This document shows positions 50,643-59,492 of a DNA stretch of 64,000 nucleotides, piece after piece (position 1 is the stretch's first letter; each line of letters starts with the position of its first letter). Source of the DNA: an uncultured Rubrobacteraceae bacterium (lineage in GTDB: Bacteria > Actinomycetota > Rubrobacteria > Rubrobacterales > Rubrobacteraceae); contig CADCVH010000108.1 in assembly GCA_902806085.1 (NCBI GenBank), forward strand, positions 96,635-160,634, given 5' to 3'. The notes under the pieces are model-generated. The model did no database searches and had not been told where the DNA came from. It saw nothing but the letters and a program-made list of their open reading frames with translations. The position numbers and the translations under genes were made by a program.

Positions 50643-51800
50643 ATGAGGCTCGTCGCGCTCCGGGGTCAGGTCGTGACGGACTACGAGGTCTGGCCCGAGG
50701 GCACGGTCCTCTTCGGCGACGGGGCCATAGCGGACGTGGACCGGGACGGGGCTTTAGCCCGGGACGCCGACGAGGTTTATGAGTACCCGGACTCGTTCCT
50801 GCTGCCCGGCTTCGTGGACCTGCAGGTCAACGGGGCCTTCGGGGTCGACGCGGCCTCGGAGCCGGCGCGCCTCGACGAGCTCTCCCGGGCCCTGCTCTCG
50901 ACGGGGACGACCGCCTACCTGCCGACCGTGATCTCCTCCCCCGAAGCCCTCTACGAGGAGGCGTTGCCAGCCATCGCGAGGGCGGCGGGCGGCCCGCCCG
51001 AGGGGGCAGAGGTGCTCGGCGTCCACCTGGAGGGGCCGTTCCTGAGCCTGGAGAAGAGGGGCGCCCACGCCGCCGCCCACGTCGTGCCGCCGGACGCGGT
51101 CCTGCTCGCCCGGCTGCTCGACCTCGGGCCGGTTCGCATGATCACGCTCGCCCCCGAGCTTCGGGGCATCGGGCCCCTGATCGAGCAGGCCGCCGGGCGT
51201 GGGGTGGTCGTCTCCGCCGGGCACTCGGACGCGAGCTTCGAGCTCGCCTACGGCTCCTTTGACGGGAGGATCGGCGGCGTCACCCACCTCTTCAACGCGA
51301 CGAGCCCGATGCACCACCGGGACCCCGGGCTGCCCGGGGCCGCCTTCGCCCACCCCAGGGTCTCCTGCGGGATCATCGCCGACGGGCACCACGTCCACCC
51401 CGAGATGGTCGGCCTCTCCTTCCGCATGCTCGGCCCCGACCGCTTCTACCTCGTCACGGACGCCATAGCCGCCGCCGGCGCCCCGGCGGGCGAGTACCGC
51501 CTCGCGACCCGCACCGTCTACTCCGACGGCGGCGTCCCGAGGCTCGGCAGCGGCGCCATCGCCGGCAGCGTCCTGTCTATGGTCGAGGCCTTCCGCAACA
51601 TCCTCGCCTTCACCGGCTGCACCGTCCCCGAGGCCTCCCGCATGGCCTCGACCTCGCCGGCGAGGCTCGTCGGCGAGGGCCGCCGCAAGGGTCGCCTCGT
51701 TGCCGGCTACGACGCCGACGTGACAGTGCTCGCCCCCGACCTCTCCGTCGAGGCCGTCTGGCGCGGCGGCCGGCACGCCTATTCGAGGGCGCGGGCTTGA
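50643..51800 (+). CDS. nagA: N-acetylglucosamine-6-phosphate deacetylase
   Basis: Deacetylates GlcNAc-6-phosphate in amino-sugar and cell-wall recycling. The 385-residue amidohydrolase has LLPGFVDLQVNGAFGVD, GVHLEGPFLS (metal Glu), SAGHSDA (His), THLFNATSPMHHRDPG (His), IIADGHHVHPEM and FYLVTDAIAAAG (catalytic Asp). AAGGAAAAAAG precedes the ATG. The macrodomain gene overlaps its end by four bases. Confidence 0.96.
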   Translation: MRLVALRGQVVTDYEVWPEGTVLFGDGAIADVDRDGALARDADEVYEYPDSFLLPGFVDLQVNGAFGVDAASEPARLDELSRALLSTGTTAYLPTVISSPEALYEEALPAIARAAGGPPEGAEVLGVHLEGPFLSLEKRGAHAAAHVVPPDAVLLARLLDLGPVRMITLAPELRGIGPLIEQAAGRGVVVSAGHSDASFELAYGSFDGRIGGVTHLFNATSPMHHRDPGLPGAAFAHPRVSCGIIADGHHVHPEMVGLSFRMLGPDRFYLVTDAIAAAGAPAGEYRLATRTVYSDGGVPRLGSGAIAGSVLSMVEAFRNILAFTGCTVPEASRMASTSPARLVGEGRRKGRLVAGYDADVTVLAPDLSVEAVWRGGRHAYSRARA

Positions 51801-52327
51801 GGCGGACCCTGGGCACCGTGACCGTCGAGTGCGTCCTCGGGGACATCACGGACCAGGGCGACGTGGACGCGGTCGTCAACGCGGCCAACGCCCGCCTGGG
51901 GCCCGGCGGGGGCGTGGCCGGGGCGATCCACCGCGCCGCCGGGCCGGGGCTCGCGGCGGAGGCCCGCCCGCTCGGCCCGATACGCCCCGGCGAGGCCGTT
52001 ATCACGGGCGGGCACGGGCTGCCGAACAGGTTCGTCGTCCACGCTTTGGGCCCCGTCTACGGCCAGGACCGGCCGGAGGCGGAGCTACTGGCCGCCTGCT
52101 ACCGCAACTCCCTGACGCTCGCCGACGAGAACGGGGCCGGCTCCGTTGCCTTCCCCGCCATCTCCACGGGTATCTTCGGCTACCCGGTCGAGGAGGCGGC
52201 GGGGGTCGCGCTCGGGACCGTGGCCGGGGAGGCGAAGGGGCTGCGCAACGTGCGACTGGTGCGGTTCGTCCTCTTCGGCGAACGGGACCTCGAAGCCCAC
52301 GAAAGGGCGCTGTCGGAAGCGTTCTAG
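51797..52327 (+). CDS. macrodomain protein (O-acetyl-ADP-ribose deacetylase type)
   Basis: A 176-residue macrodomain of the YmdB/MacroD class. GDITDQGDVDAVVNAANARL, GPGGGVAGAIHRAAGPGL and FPAISTGIFGYPVEEAA bind ADP-ribose and carry the catalytic Asn and Asp. It removes ADP-ribose or acetyl-ADP-ribose adducts. TTG overlaps the nagA stop (TTGA), so it is co-translated with the deacetylase; a functional link is unproven. Confidence 0.93.
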   Translation: MRRTLGTVTVECVLGDITDQGDVDAVVNAANARLGPGGGVAGAIHRAAGPGLAAEARPLGPIRPGEAVITGGHGLPNRFVVHALGPVYGQDRPEAELLAACYRNSLTLADENGAGSVAFPAISTGIFGYPVEEAAGVALGTVAGEAKGLRNVRLVRFVLFGERDLEAHERALSEAF

Positions 52328-52519
52328 GGGACGTTCGTAAGCTCCGGGCCGCCTCTAGCCGGTATGATGATGGTCGGCGAGGCCGGGGGGCATCAGGCCA
52401 CGGGTTTCGGGCATCAGCAAGGACTCGCCGGGCGGACGGTTGCCGCCAATCCGGGGCCTTCGGGCGAGGTGGATCGGCCCTTGCGAACTCCGCTGTGGGC
52501 CCTCGTTTTTAGGTTGCCG

Positions 52520-52528
52520 TGGTAGAAT
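52520..52528 (+). promoter_or_regulatory. extended -10 of msrB, leaderless
   Basis: TGG TAGAAT is an extended -10; its end is 6 bases before the ATG at 52535, so transcription should begin on the A of the start codon. No Shine-Dalgarno is present. Confidence 0.6.
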
Positions 52529-52534
52529 TCTCGC

Positions 52535-52942
52535 ATGACTGATACGCCGAAGAAGATCCAGAAGACGGAAGAAGAGTGGCAGGACGCGTTGACCTCGGAG
52601 CAGTACCGGGTCACCCGCATGAAGGGCACGGAGCGCCCGTTCAGCGGCGAATACCACGACAAAAAGGAAGAAGGCATCTACCGGTGCGTCGCGTGCGGCG
52701 CCCCCCTGTTCTCCTCCGAGAGCAAGTACGACTCCGGGACCGGCTGGCCAAGCTTCTGGGAGCCGGTGGACGAGAACAACGTCGAGACCGAGGAAGACCG
52801 CATGCTCTTCATGCGCCGCACCGAGGTCCACTGCGCCACCTGCGGCGCCCACCAGGGCCACGTCTTCGAGGACGGCCCCCAGCCCACGGGCCTGCGCTAC
52901 TGCATAAACTCCGCCGCCCTGCGCTTCGACCCCGAAGCGTAG
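52535..52942 (+). CDS. msrB: peptide-methionine (R)-S-oxide reductase
   Basis: Repairs methionine-R-sulfoxide in proteins after oxidative damage. The 135-residue cytoplasmic protein has a structural zinc site (Cys51, Cys54, Cys100, Cys103), [33 protein letters not shown] with the catalytic Cys123, and a short acidic tail. The message is predicted leaderless. A strong terminator follows. Confidence 0.97.
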   Translation: MTDTPKKIQKTEEEWQDALTSEQYRVTRMKGTERPFSGEYHDKKEEGIYRCVACGAPLFSSESKYDSGTGWPSFWEPVDENNVETEEDRMLFMRRTEVHCATCGAHQGHVFEDGPQPTGLRYCINSAALRFDPEA

Positions 52943-52966
52943 GCGGCCAACAACCGCCGGCTCTCC

Positions 52967-53004
52967 GGGCGCCCGCCGCAACACGCGGCGGGCGCCCCTT
53001 TTCG
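52967..53004 (+). terminator. intrinsic terminator of msrB
   Basis: GGGCGCCCGCCGC pairs perfectly with GCGGCGGGCGCCC (13 base pairs, 5-base loop AACAC) and is followed by CTTTTCG. It begins 25 bases after the stop codon. Confidence 0.85.
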
Positions 53005-53096
53005 CGGATCGTTTTGCGCGAGGGTTGCGGTGGCGGGGCTGGAAGCTAACCGCCAAACAGTAATTTTTCATCCGGTCGGCTCCGGGGTACCTCCCT

Positions 53097-54533
53097 ATGC
53101 TCAAGGGGACGGGTAGTACAGATTCGGGGAGTGTAGCCGTGGCGACGCAACAAATACGGGAAGAACGAGTCCAGCACCTGAACGACAAAGAGGTGAGGGA
53201 GGGCGAATACGTCCTCTACTGGATGCAGTCCTCCCAGCGCGCCGACCACAACCACGCCCTCGAGTACGCGGTCAGGCGGGCGAACGACCAGGGCCAACGG
53301 CTGCTCGTCGTCTTCGGCCTCACCGACGACTACCCCGAGGCGAACCTCAGGCACTACGCCTTTATGCTGGAGGGGCTCGCCGACGTCGGGGAGGCCCTCG
53401 GCCGGCGCGGCATAAAGTTCGTCGTTCGCCGGGGGGCGCCCGATGAGGTGGCCCTGGAGGCCGGCAGGGACGCGTCCCTGATCGTCACGGACCGCGGCTA
53501 CATGCGCCCGCAGAAGAGGTGGCGCGAGAAGGTCGCGGAGGAGGCCGGCTGTCTTCTCACCCAGGTCGAGAGCGACGTGGTCGTGCCCGTCGAGTTGGCC
53601 TCGGGAAAGCAGGAGCACGCCGCGAGGACCTTGAGGCCCAAGATCCACGAGCACCTCGACGACTTTCTCGTGGAACTCACGCCGACGAAGCCCGAAAAGC
53701 GATCCTCCGGCATGCAGGAGGACGGCCTCGACCTCTCGGACATCGACGGGATCCTGGACGGGATGGACCTGGACCGGAGCGCGGGGCGCTTGAGGCACCT
53801 GTACAGGGGCGGAAACTCCGAAGCGAAGAAGATCTTCCGCCGCTTCCTGAAGGAGAGCCTCCCCGACTACGACGCCAACCGCAACCAGCCCCAGACCGAT
53901 TACGTCTCCCACATGAGCAAGTATTTGCACTTCGGTCACGTGTCGCCGATCTGGCTGGCGTTGGAGGCGAAAAACGCCGGCGGCGGGGAGAACACCGACT
54001 CGTTCCTAGAGGAGCTAATCGTGCGCCGCGAGCTCACCTTCAACTTCGTCTTCTACAACGACGACTACGACTCGTACTCCAACCTCCCCGGCTGGGCGAA
54101 AGAGACGCTCGAAGAGCACAAGAAGGATCACCGGGAGTACGCCTACACGCGGGATCAGCTAGAGAACGCCGAGACCCACGACGAGTACTGGAACGCGGCG
54201 ATGAAGGAGATGGTCCACACGGGTTACATGCACAACTACATGCGCATGTACTGGGGGAAGAAGATCCTCGAGTGGTCCGATACCCCGGAGCACGCCTACG
54301 GGACCACGCTCTACCTCAACAACAAGTACTTCCTCGACGGCCGCGACCCCAACTCCTTCGCCAACGTCGCCTGGGTCTTCGGCCAGCACGACCGCGGCTG
54401 GACCGAGCGCGGGGTCTACGGCAAGGTCCGCTACATGTCCGCCGGCGGCCTGGAGCGCAAGGCCAAACCCGGCCGGTACGTCGAGAAGGTGGGGCGCCTG
54501 ATCGAGGAAGGTCGGGCCGAAGGGCCCGCGTGA
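53097..54533 (+). CDS. phr: class II CPD photolyase
   Basis: Light-driven repair of cyclobutane pyrimidine dimers with FADH-. The 478-residue protein is of the class II (animal/plant and some bacterial) type: YVLYWMQSSQRADHNHALEY, VVFGLTDDYPEANLRHYAFM, YLHFGHVSPIWLAL, LIVRRELTFNFV, and the flavin pocket DGRDPNSFANVAWVFGQHDR followed by GVYGKVRYMSAGGLERK. ATG 53097 or GTG 53139 may start it. The gene fits the radiation-tolerant life style. Confidence 0.96.
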   Translation: MLKGTGSTDSGSVAVATQQIREERVQHLNDKEVREGEYVLYWMQSSQRADHNHALEYAVRRANDQGQRLLVVFGLTDDYPEANLRHYAFMLEGLADVGEALGRRGIKFVVRRGAPDEVALEAGRDASLIVTDRGYMRPQKRWREKVAEEAGCLLTQVESDVVVPVELASGKQEHAARTLRPKIHEHLDDFLVELTPTKPEKRSSGMQEDGLDLSDIDGILDGMDLDRSAGRLRHLYRGGNSEAKKIFRRFLKESLPDYDANRNQPQTDYVSHMSKYLHFGHVSPIWLALEAKNAGGGENTDSFLEELIVRRELTFNFVFYNDDYDSYSNLPGWAKETLEEHKKDHREYAYTRDQLENAETHDEYWNAAMKEMVHTGYMHNYMRMYWGKKILEWSDTPEHAYGTTLYLNNKYFLDGRDPNSFANVAWVFGQHDRGWTERGVYGKVRYMSAGGLERKAKPGRYVEKVGRLIEEGRAEGPA

Positions 54534-54588
54534 GTTCGTCCCCGAACGGGCCCGGGGTGCCGCCTGCCCTTCAGAGACCCCCGCTTCG

Positions 54589-55506
54589 TTATCCGTCCCC
54601 TTCGTCTTCCTTGTGGACCAGTTCGACGCCCTTCTTGTCCTCGACGCGGCGTGCCAGCACGGCGTTGATCTCGACGCCCACGAGCACCATGAGCCCCATG
54701 GCGTAGAGCCAGAGCATGAAGACGATCACCGCACCTAGCTGGCCGTAGACCTGGTCGTAGTTGCCGAGCCTGGAGGCGTAGAAGCTGAGCGCGATGCTGG
54801 CGGCGAACATCAGGACCGTCGCCGCGAAACCCCCCGGCGTGATCCACTTGAACGGCACGCGGGCGTCTGGGGCGAGGTAGTAGAGGACGCTTAAAGCGCC
54901 GGTCACGACCGCGAAGGCGACCGCCCAGCGTGCCGCGTCCCAGACGGCCAGCAGGGACCCGAAGGGGCCGCCGAGCGTCCTTATAAACGTCTCCACCCCG
55001 AAGGCCGCGAGCGAGAGGGTGGCCATCAGGAGGGTGAAACCGAGGGCCAGGAGGATGGAGGTGCCGCGCAGCTTCCAGAACGGGCGCGTCTCCACGAGTT
55101 CGTAGGCCCGGTTGGCCGCTTTGGTGATGGAGATCGAGGCCGCCGAGCCCATCCACAGCGTCGTTAGGATGCCGAAGACGAGGACGCCTGAGCCCGTGCC
55201 GCGCAGCGTCCGGTCGAGGTAGGCCACGAGGAGCTCGACGGCCTCGGCCGGCAGGAAGCCCGCGGACTCGCTGATCAGGCGCCTCACCGCCGCTTCCGGG
55301 TCGTCGAGCACGAGCCCCGCGAGCGCGACCAGGAAGATGAGAAAGGGGAAGAATGAGAGCAGGAAGAAGTAGGTGAGTTGGCCCGCGAGCCCGAGCAGGT
55401 CGTTCTCGCGCACCCTGATCAAGACCCGCGCCAGAAAGCCGGGGCCGACGATGTCCCTCAGGTCCGAGAGAAAGTCTCTTGCGGCCGTGACGGCCCCGCT
55501 CATCAT
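54589..55506 (-). CDS. YihY/BrkB family membrane protein
   Basis: A 305-residue inner-membrane protein with six helices. ARVLIRVRENDLLGLAGQLT then YFFLLSFFPFLIFLVAL, SSAS-like AASISITKAANRAYE and TPGGFAATVLMFAASIALSF are YihY/BrkB motifs. Function not established. The ATG at 55506 overlaps the TGA of the DedA gene (ATGA). The end of the gene is acidic and lysine-rich. Confidence 0.9.
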   Translation of the reverse strand: MMSGAVTAARDFLSDLRDIVGPGFLARVLIRVRENDLLGLAGQLTYFFLLSFFPFLIFLVALAGLVLDDPEAAVRRLISESAGFLPAEAVELLVAYLDRTLRGTGSGVLVFGILTTLWMGSAASISITKAANRAYELVETRPFWKLRGTSILLALGFTLLMATLSLAAFGVETFIRTLGGPFGSLLAVWDAARWAVAFAVVTGALSVLYYLAPDARVPFKWITPGGFAATVLMFAASIALSFYASRLGNYDQVYGQLGAVIVFMLWLYAMGLMVLVGVEINAVLARRVEDKKGVELVHKEDEGDG

Positions 55507-56126
55507 CGCGTCCTCCATCGCCGCCACAAGAACCACAGGGCCCCGAGGACGAGGGCGGCCAGCAACGCGAGCACGAGATAGGACGCGTACACCTCGACCA
55601 CCCTCCACCGCCTGCCGAGCGCCCACCCCAGGCCGACCAGCGTCGCGGTCCAGGCGGTGCCCCCGGCGAGGGTGTAGCCGAGGAACCGCCACCGGAGGGG
55701 CATGCGCTTCAGGCCGGCCGGGATCGAGATCAGGGCGCCCACGCCGGGGATGAGGTGGCCGATCAGGATGGCGGTACCGCCGTGCCGCTGAAAGGCCGCG
55801 CTCGCCCGGTCGAGGTCCGACCCGTACACGAGCTTGGTCCGCTCGGCGCGGCCGAGCAGGCGCCGCAGCCGCGCCTCGCCGACCCGGAGCCCTAAAGAGT
55901 AGAAGACCATGGCGGCCGTTACCCGCGCCGCCGTGCCCGCCAGCACCACGGGTACGAAGGTCAGACGACCCTTCTCCACCAGGAACCCGAAGAGCGGGAG
56001 CGTGAACTCCGTCGGAACGGGCAGGTAGAGGCTCCCCAACAGGACGACCACGAACACCCCGACGTACCCGAAGGAGTGGACGACGTCCATAACCCATCTC
56101 GCTAGCTCGGCGAGCAGACCACCCAT
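55503..56126 (-). CDS. DedA family membrane protein
   Basis: A 207-residue DedA protein with the VTT fold. GSLYLPVPTEFTLPLFGFLV near 31-50 and RHGGTAILIGHLIPGVGALI then SIPAGLKRMPLRWRFL are the re-entrant-loop motifs; the usual Arg of F-x-GR is His here (IGHLIPGV). Relatives help recycle undecaprenyl phosphate or keep membrane potential. Co-translated with the BrkB gene. A similar VTT protein opens the window. Confidence 0.9.
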   Translation of the reverse strand: MGGLLAELARWVMDVVHSFGYVGVFVVVLLGSLYLPVPTEFTLPLFGFLVEKGRLTFVPVVLAGTAARVTAAMVFYSLGLRVGEARLRRLLGRAERTKLVYGSDLDRASAAFQRHGGTAILIGHLIPGVGALISIPAGLKRMPLRWRFLGYTLAGGTAWTATLVGLGWALGRRWRVVEVYASYLVLALLAALVLGALWFLWRRWRTR

Positions 56127-56358
56127 CGCGCTTTACCCACCAACCTCCCGCGCAGGACGCCCTCAGTATGCACCATCCGGCGCACGGCCTGCACGGCCTG
56201 CACGGCCGCGAACGACCGGCGCCGGCGGCGCCCGCCCGGGAACGGCGTGATCGGAGGTTTGGGCCGTGATCTACGAGGCGTCATATTCGCCCCCGACCGG
56301 CCGGAGGATCTCTCCGTCAGGATCCGTGAGGGCCCCGTGCGCCGTCCCGGTACCGCCG
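56127..56358. other. intergenic region without a supported gene
   Basis: GC-rich sequence with a 9-base unit CACGGCCTG repeated about 2.7 times at 56183-56208. No ribosome-binding site with a plausible frame was seen on either strand. Confidence 0.5.
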
Positions 56359-56931
56359 CTACCCCGGGACCACCGGACGCCGCCACCGTTCCCGCCCCTC
56401 CCTGTACAGGTCCCCCCCGCGCAGGTCGTTGACGACGACCACGGGGAAGTCCTCGACCACGAGCCGCCTTACCGCCTCGGCCCCAAGGTCCTCGTAGGCG
56501 ACGACCTCCGCCTCCTTCACCCGGTCGGCCAGCAGCGCCGCCGTCCCCTCCACCGCCCCGAAGTACACGCAGCCGTGTTCCCGCATGGACCGGATGACCC
56601 CCTCCGAGCGGACGCCCTTGCCGACCATGCCCTTGAGGCCGCGTTCTATGAGGAGCGGCGAGTACGGGTCCATGCGCGAGGCCGTCGTGGGGCCCGCGGG
56701 CCCCAGCGCGTGGCCCGGCCTGGCCGGGGCCGGGCCCGTGAAGTAGACGACCTGACCCTCGGGATCGAACGGCAATGGATCGCCGTTCTCGATGGCCTCC
56801 TTTATGCGGGCGTGGGCCGCGTCGCGGGCGGTAAAGAGGACGCCCGACAGCAGGACGACGTCGCCGGTCCGGAGTGACTCGTTGCCCTCGCCCGTCAGCG
56901 GGGTCTGGAGGCGGATGGGCTCTTTGCTCAT
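56359..56931 (-). CDS. class I fumarate hydratase beta subunit
   Basis: A 190-residue C-terminal (beta) subunit of the two-subunit iron-sulfur fumarase/tartrate dehydratase. IRLQTPLTGEGNESLRTGDV, VLLSGVLFTARDAAHARI, GPAGPTTASRMDPYSPLLIE and GMVGKGVRSEGVIRSMREHG are its motifs. ATG overlaps the alpha-subunit stop (ATGA). Converts fumarate and malate in the TCA cycle. Confidence 0.93.
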   Translation of the reverse strand: MSKEPIRLQTPLTGEGNESLRTGDVVLLSGVLFTARDAAHARIKEAIENGDPLPFDPEGQVVYFTGPAPARPGHALGPAGPTTASRMDPYSPLLIERGLKGMVGKGVRSEGVIRSMREHGCVYFGAVEGTAALLADRVKEAEVVAYEDLGAEAVRRLVVEDFPVVVVNDLRGGDLYREGRERWRRPVVPG

Positions 56932-57770
56932 AGCTGCACGGAGCCGGTTCTGTGGGAGTGGCAGTCGAGGTTGACGGCGACGGGGAAGGCGGCGATGTGG
57001 GTCGGGAAGCTCTCGACGTGGACCGCAAGCGCGGTCTGGGTGCCGCCGTAGCCGGCGGGGCCTATGCCCGTGGCGTTGATCCTGCCTAAAAGCTCCTCCT
57101 CAAGCTCCGCCAACTCCGGGTTCGGGTTCGGCTCGCCGGACGGACGCGTTAGGGCTTTTTTGGCGAGCAGGGCCGCCTTCTCGAACGGGCCGCCCATGCC
57201 GACGCCGACGGTCACGGGCGGGCTGGCGTTGGGGCCGGCGCGCTCTATGGTCTCGACGACGAAGTCCTTCATGGCCTCCACGCCCTCTGCGGGGGTGAGC
57301 ATCTTGAGGGCGCTCATGTTGTCGCAGCCGGCCCCCTTGACGAGCATGGTGAGCTTGAAGCCGTCACCGGGGACGGGTTCGTGGTAGACGACGGCGGGGG
57401 TGTTGTCGCCCGTGTTCGTCCGGTCTATGGGGCTCCTGACGATGGATTTCCTGAGGTATCCCTCGTCGTAGCCCCGCCTGACGCCCTCGTCTATGGCCTC
57501 CCCGAGTTCGCCGCCGGTTACCCGCGCCTCGCTGCCCATCTCGACGAAGAAGACGGCGTAGCCGGTGTCCTGGCAGAAGGCGATGCACCTCTCGCTGGCG
57601 ACGTCGGCGTTCTGCAGGAGACGTTCTATGACCTCGCGCCCAAGGGGGGATTCCTCGTCGTCCAGCGCCCGCCGTAGTGCCGCGAGGTGGCTTTCGGGCA
57701 GCTTCGTGTTCGCTTCTATGCAGAGGTCGCGCACCGCGGCCGAGACCCTGCCAGCCTGTATCTCGCGCAA
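56928..57770 (-). CDS. class I fumarate hydratase alpha subunit
   Basis: A 280-residue alpha subunit that carries the [4Fe-4S] cluster. Cysteines lie in CIAFCQDTGYAVFFVEMG, KGAGCDNMSALKML and VNLDCHSHR; GGGxx-type VTVGVGMGGPFEKAALLAKK and TGIGPAGYGGTQTALAVHVE are substrate motifs. TTG at 57770 (LREIQAGRVSAAVRDLC) fits the usual N-terminus; GTG codons at 57797 and 57809 are alternatives. Some relatives act on tartrate, so fumarate is the likely but unproven substrate. Confidence 0.93.
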   Translation of the reverse strand: MREIQAGRVSAAVRDLCIEANTKLPESHLAALRRALDDEESPLGREVIERLLQNADVASERCIAFCQDTGYAVFFVEMGSEARVTGGELGEAIDEGVRRGYDEGYLRKSIVRSPIDRTNTGDNTPAVVYHEPVPGDGFKLTMLVKGAGCDNMSALKMLTPAEGVEAMKDFVVETIERAGPNASPPVTVGVGMGGPFEKAALLAKKALTRPSGEPNPNPELAELEEELLGRINATGIGPAGYGGTQTALAVHVESFPTHIAAFPVAVNLDCHSHRTGSVQL

Positions 57771-57868
57771 GTTCCCGTCTCCCTTCCGTGTCGGCACAAA
57801 GGTTAGCACCGAACCGGGCGGGATCGAAGGCTGAGATACCTATTCCAGTCCTCCGCGGGCCCAGGACG

Positions 57869-57874
57869 TAGAAT
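57869..57874 (+). promoter_or_regulatory. -10 element TAGAAT of the CrtI-like gene, leaderless
   Basis: TAGAAT lies 7 bases before GTG 57882. No Shine-Dalgarno sequence occurs between them. Confidence 0.55.
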
Positions 57875-57881
57875 CTCTCCC

Positions 57882-59306
57882 GTGGCAGGACACGTCTACG
57901 ACGCGGTGATCGTGGGTTCGGGGCCGAACGGCCTCGGGGCCGCCGTGGAGCTCGCCCGCAACGGACGCTCGGTGTGCGTGCTGGAGGCCGAAGACGTCAT
58001 AGGGGGCGGGACGAGATCGGCGGAGCTGACGCTGCCCGGCTTCGTCCACGACGTGGGCTCCGCCATACACCCACTCGGCTACGCATCCCCGTTCTTCGGG
58101 TCCCTGCCCCTTAAGGACCACGGCCTAGAATGGGTCCATCCGCCCGCCCCGCTCGCGCACCCCTTCGACGGCGGCGAGGCCGCCGTGCAGGAGAGATCCG
58201 TGGAGGCGACGGCCGAAGCCCTCGGCCCCGACGCCGGCGCTTACCGGAGGCTGATGGGGAACATCTCGGAGGACGCCCCGAGGATCGCCGCCACCCTCCG
58301 CGGGGACCTGCGCGTCCCGCGGCACCCGATCTCCCTGGCCGCCACCGGCCTGCGGGCTTTAGGACCAGCGCGCGCCCTCGCCGAGAACCACTTCCGGGGG
58401 GAGAAGGCGCGCGGCCTCTTCGCGGGGAACGCGGCCCACTCCTTCCTGCCGCTGGAGAGGAGCCCGAGCGCCCTGTTCGGGTTCGCGCTCGGCACGCTCG
58501 GGCACGGGTTCGGGTGGCCGTTCCCGAGGGGCGGGTCGCAGAAGATCGCGAACGCTCTGGCCTCCTACCTGCGCTCTTTGGGCGGCGAGGTCTTTACCGG
58601 CGTCCGGGTCGGGGACGTCGCCGAGGTGCCGGAGACGCGCGCCGTCGTGTTCGACGTGACGCCGCGCCAACTCCTCTACATCGCGGGAAGGCACTTCCCG
58701 GGGAGCTACCGACGGGCCCTCGGGCGCTACCGGTACGGGCCCGGCGTCTTCAAGGTGGACTTCGCCCTGGACGGCCCGATCCCCTGGTCCGCCGAAGGGT
58801 GCCTTAGGGCCGGTACGGTCCACCTCGGCGGCACGCTGGAAGAGATATGCGCGGGCGAGGCCGCCGTGTGGCGCGGCGAGCATCCCGAACGACCCTTCGT
58901 CCTGCTCGCCCAGCAGAGCCTCTTCGACGACACCCGCGCCCCGGCGGGAAAGCACACCGTCTGGGCCTACTGCCACGTCCCAAACGGCTCCGCCTTCGAC
59001 ATGACGGGGCGGATAGAAGACCAGATCGAACGCTTCGCCCCCGGCTTCAGGGACCTCATCCTGGCAAAAAACGCCGAGGGCACCGCGGAGGTCGAGCGAC
59101 GCAACGCCAACCTCGTCGGCGGAGACGTGAACGGCGGCGTCATGGACCTCCGCCAACTGTTGACGAGGCCGGCCATACGCCCGAACCCGTACTCGACCCC
59201 CGCCGACGGTCTCTACGTCTGCTCGTCATCGACGCCCCCCGGCGGCGGCGTCCACGGCCTCTGCGGCTTCATGGCCGCCCGCAGCGCCTTGCGCTACCTG
59301 GCTTAG
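57882..59306 (+). CDS. phytoene-desaturase-like FAD-dependent oxidoreductase
   Basis: A 474-residue flavoprotein. VIVGSGPNGLGAAVELARNG (10-29) is the FAD-binding dinucleotide motif, VCVLEAEDVIGGGTRS follows, and GLYVCSSSTPPGGGVHGLCG near the C-terminus is the second FAD motif of CrtI-type carotenoid desaturases and related NAD(P)/FAD oxidases. Its closest type is the broad phytoene dehydrogenase-related group rather than proven CrtI. No carotenoid gene is next to it. GTG start, predicted leaderless. Confidence 0.87.
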   Translation: MAGHVYDAVIVGSGPNGLGAAVELARNGRSVCVLEAEDVIGGGTRSAELTLPGFVHDVGSAIHPLGYASPFFGSLPLKDHGLEWVHPPAPLAHPFDGGEAAVQERSVEATAEALGPDAGAYRRLMGNISEDAPRIAATLRGDLRVPRHPISLAATGLRALGPARALAENHFRGEKARGLFAGNAAHSFLPLERSPSALFGFALGTLGHGFGWPFPRGGSQKIANALASYLRSLGGEVFTGVRVGDVAEVPETRAVVFDVTPRQLLYIAGRHFPGSYRRALGRYRYGPGVFKVDFALDGPIPWSAEGCLRAGTVHLGGTLEEICAGEAAVWRGEHPERPFVLLAQQSLFDDTRAPAGKHTVWAYCHVPNGSAFDMTGRIEDQIERFAPGFRDLILAKNAEGTAEVERRNANLVGGDVNGGVMDLRQLLTRPAIRPNPYSTPADGLYVCSSSTPPGGGVHGLCGFMAARSALRYLA

Positions 59307-59307
59307 A

Positions 59308-59492
59308 GCGGTCAGCTTTCGGCTACCAGCTTGCCGCGGGAAGAGGTGCCGGCCGAAAGCTACGAGATCCGAACCGTGTGTTTATTGGCGAGCAAAGAGC
59401 GGGGCCCGACTATCAAGCCGGGCCCCGCTCTTCGTTAGGCGCGAGCCTGCCCGCCGCTACAGGCGGCGCTTCGCCGAAGAAAGCTGACCGCT
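59308..59492. repeat. intergenic element with 14-base inverted ends
   Basis: AGCGGTCAGCTTTC at 59308-59321 is matched exactly in inverse by GAAAGCTGACCGCT at 59479-59492. The left end begins 1 base after the stop codon of the CrtI-like gene and the right end includes two bases of the transketolase stop. A further GCCGAAAGCT sits inside. The layout resembles a small non-autonomous repeat inserted between convergent genes, or a very long-range hairpin. Confidence 0.6.
59395..59432. terminator. bidirectional terminator hairpin
   Basis: AAGAGCGGGGCCCG pairs perfectly with CGGGCCCCGCTCTT (14 base pairs, 10-base loop) between two convergent genes. The right arm ends in CTCTTCGTT on the plus strand. 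Confidence 0.8.

Noticed and set aside
59376..59440. tRNA-like or attachment-site hairpin between the CrtI-like and transketolase genes
   Set aside because: The 14-base-pair perfect stem with short loop is explained as a bidirectional terminator; no anticodon or D/T arms.
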